Positions 21,998 through 23,386 of a DNA stretch of 23,386 bases are shown piece after piece. Source of the stretch: a virus. The DNA is taken from positions 1 through 23,386 of the IMG/VR virus record IMGVR_UViG_3300046007_006019; one strand, 5' to 3'. Each line of letters starts with the position of its first letter. Position 1 is the first letter of the stretch. The translations under genes and the position numbers were made by a program. The notes beneath the pieces are model-generated. The model ran no database searches. It saw only the letters and a program-made list of their open reading frames with translations, and was not told the origin of the DNA.

Positions 21998-23386
21998 TAT
22001 CTCCCCTGATACTGAAAGTCTTTCACATTGTAGTACTTATTATTTTGGACAACAAGAGCCTTACAAGGCTGTTCCCATAATTCTTGAATTAAATTAATCG
22101 CCTCGTCGCAATTATTAGGGAGACAGTGCTTCTCCTTGCTTACGTTTTTTACCCACCAATTCAAAGCAATTTGGCGAGCCACGTTCTCATGTTCAAAGCA
22201 TAATACTTTTGTAGCCTTACGACCTAGTTGATGTTCGGTTGACTTCTCAAAAGCCGTGAGGATAACTACCGGAGCAATGCTGCCTTGTTTGATATGCTTT
22301 TTATACTGAACAAATTGTAAATCCCACTCTTCAGGCTCGCTAATAATAGATAAAGATGACGCATTTTCAGTCAATTCTTTAAACTTTTGAGGAGCAGGAA
22401 AGCTATAATTACACTCTTTACAAGTAGCTGCATTTATATAGTTAGCTAAGCCACATTCAGGGCAAAACTTGCAGGGGGCTTTATTGTTCTTTTTATCGCT
22501 TGTTTTTTTAGTGTGCTGTAGTATATCAATCGGTCCGAATCGTTCGATATTACCGCCGAAGTCTAAGATTAAACAGTCTTTTTTGAACGGAGCTAAGCGA
22601 CTCCCACGGCCTACTAATTGACAGTATAGCCCGGGGCTTTTAGTTGGCCTAAGTAAAGCGATTAAGTCCGTAGACGGAGCATCAAAGCCAGTAGTTAAAA
22701 CATCTACACTACATATTGCCCTTAAAACTCCTGTTTTATAATTATGTATAATGTGACTTCTTTCATTATGAGAAAGTCCACCATGCACACACTCAACAAA
22801 AACGCCGTTACTTTTTAAGATGTTAGTTACTGTTAAGGCAGAATTTACGTTAGGCAAAAACACTAGCCAAGATTTACGAGATTGGCCAGCTTCTAAAATT
22901 TTAGGTATAGCTAAAGGAAGGACATCCCCTAGCCTACTCTCGACATCTTCAGACAAAAACTCACCTTTAGAGATTCTAATCTTTGATGTATCAATCTCAC
23001 CTTGCATAGCTCGCTTAGAAACAAGAGGAGAAAGATAGCCTTGTTCTATTAGTTGCTTTATATCAATCTCATAGGCCACATCAGTAAAAAGCGCATTTTC
23101 TCCTTCGGTGAGTAGTCCTGATGTTGTTCTATATGGTGTAGCGGTAAAGCCAACACATCGAGCCTTAGAATTAATTGAAAATATAGTATTTAAAAATTTA
23201 CGATAGGTAGTCATCTCTTTAAAAGGAACTAGATGAGCTTCGTCTATTAAAACAAGATTTTGTTTACCGAATTTATCGGGACATCTCCCGGCAGATTGTA
23301 TGCTAGTAAAAGTTACATCTTTGATAGATTTTTTATTTAGAGAAGCGCAGTACATTCCTATCTTAGTATAGGGTAGCTGCGTCAAT
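21997..23386 (-). CDS. SF2 DEAH-type helicase with zinc ribbon (partial, N-terminus beyond the window)
   Basis: The frame runs off the right edge; the TTG at 23385 is an internal codon. What remains (~462 residues) has motif II LVLIDEAHL (DEAH at 23233-23244), motif III FTATPYR, a motif IV-like WLVFLPNVNSA, motif V DVLTTGFDAP and motif VI QLVGRGSRLAP (near 22590-22625). This is an ATP-driven SF2 helicase of the UvsW/RecG-like or type III restriction-like 'DEAD/DEAH' phage group. Walker A is outside. A zinc ribbon follows (CKFCPECG...CKEC, near 22415-22472), then a ~150-residue C-terminal domain with Trp-rich segments (LNWWVKNVSKEKH) of unknown role. It probably unwinds or remodels phage replication and recombination forks and is coupled to the YqaJ exonuclease gene. 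Confidence 0.85.
   Translation of the reverse strand, partial: LTQLPYTKIGMYCASLNKKSIKDVTFTSIQSAGRCPDKFGKQNLVLIDEAHLVPFKEMTTYRKFLNTIFSINSKARCVGFTATPYRTTSGLLTEGENALFTDVAYEIDIKQLIEQGYLSPLVSKRAMQGEIDTSKIRISKGEFLSEDVESRLGDVLPLAIPKILEAGQSRKSWLVFLPNVNSALTVTNILKSNGVFVECVHGGLSHNERSHIIHNYKTGVLRAICSVDVLTTGFDAPSTDLIALLRPTKSPGLYCQLVGRGSRLAPFKKDCLILDFGGNIERFGPIDILQHTKKTSDKKNNKAPCKFCPECGLANYINAATCKECNYSFPAPQKFKELTENASSLSIISEPEEWDLQFVQYKKHIKQGSIAPVVILTAFEKSTEHQLGRKATKVLCFEHENVARQIALNWWVKNVSKEKHCLPNNCDEAINLIQELWEQPCKALVVQNNKYYNVKDFQYQGR

Overview
The window is a contiguous piece of a tailed double-stranded DNA phage (or prophage) genome with podovirus-like (P22/T7-type) architecture. It is AT-rich and uses the standard bacterial code: TAA, TAG and TGA all act as stops, and ATG and GTG both act as starts. 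No host gene, tRNA, integrase, insertion sequence or CRISPR array is visible. The host cannot be named from the sequence, and whether the element is lytic or integrated cannot be decided here.

Region 1 (plus strand, 1-6668) is DNA packaging and head: the C-terminus of the large terminase, a small membrane-anchored protein, a 728-residue P22-size portal, an acidic scaffold, the major capsid protein and three small beta-rich proteins likely to decorate the head or sit in the virion. Start/stop overlaps (ATGA, TAATG) and very short gaps indicate a polycistronic late operon.

Region 2 (plus, 6673-15398) is injection and tail: a helical Q/E-rich internal protein, a virion lytic transglycosylase, a tiny acidic CxxC protein preceded by a promoter-like segment, a head-tail adaptor, a 1656-residue tail hub/nozzle protein carrying 18 tandem repeats of about 39 residues, and a short collar/fibre protein with three HxH motifs.

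Region 3 (plus, 15403-20439) holds three large, low-complexity or helical proteins that look like further ejection (internal virion) proteins. The first has a duplicated helical motif separated by a Pro/Gln linker encoded by a 51-bp tandem DNA repeat.

Region 4 (minus, 20411-23386) is a DNA metabolism module, read from the right edge leftwards: an SF2 DEAH helicase with a zinc ribbon (N-terminus outside the window), a YqaJ/lambda-exonuclease-like recombinase, a small protein with a possible helix-turn-helix, and a small PD-(D/E)XK-like protein. It converges on the late operon and overlaps its last gene by 29 bp without a visible terminator.

No stretch over 60 bp lacks a gene. The two largest gaps on the plus strand (6303-6344 and 8486-8542) each carry structure: an 11-bp RNA hairpin in the first, and a sigma70-like promoter with a 14-bp palindrome in the second. 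The most unusual item is the hub protein, which appears to be a normal P22 gp10/T7 gp12-type nozzle with a second, repeat-built beta-propeller array inserted into it.
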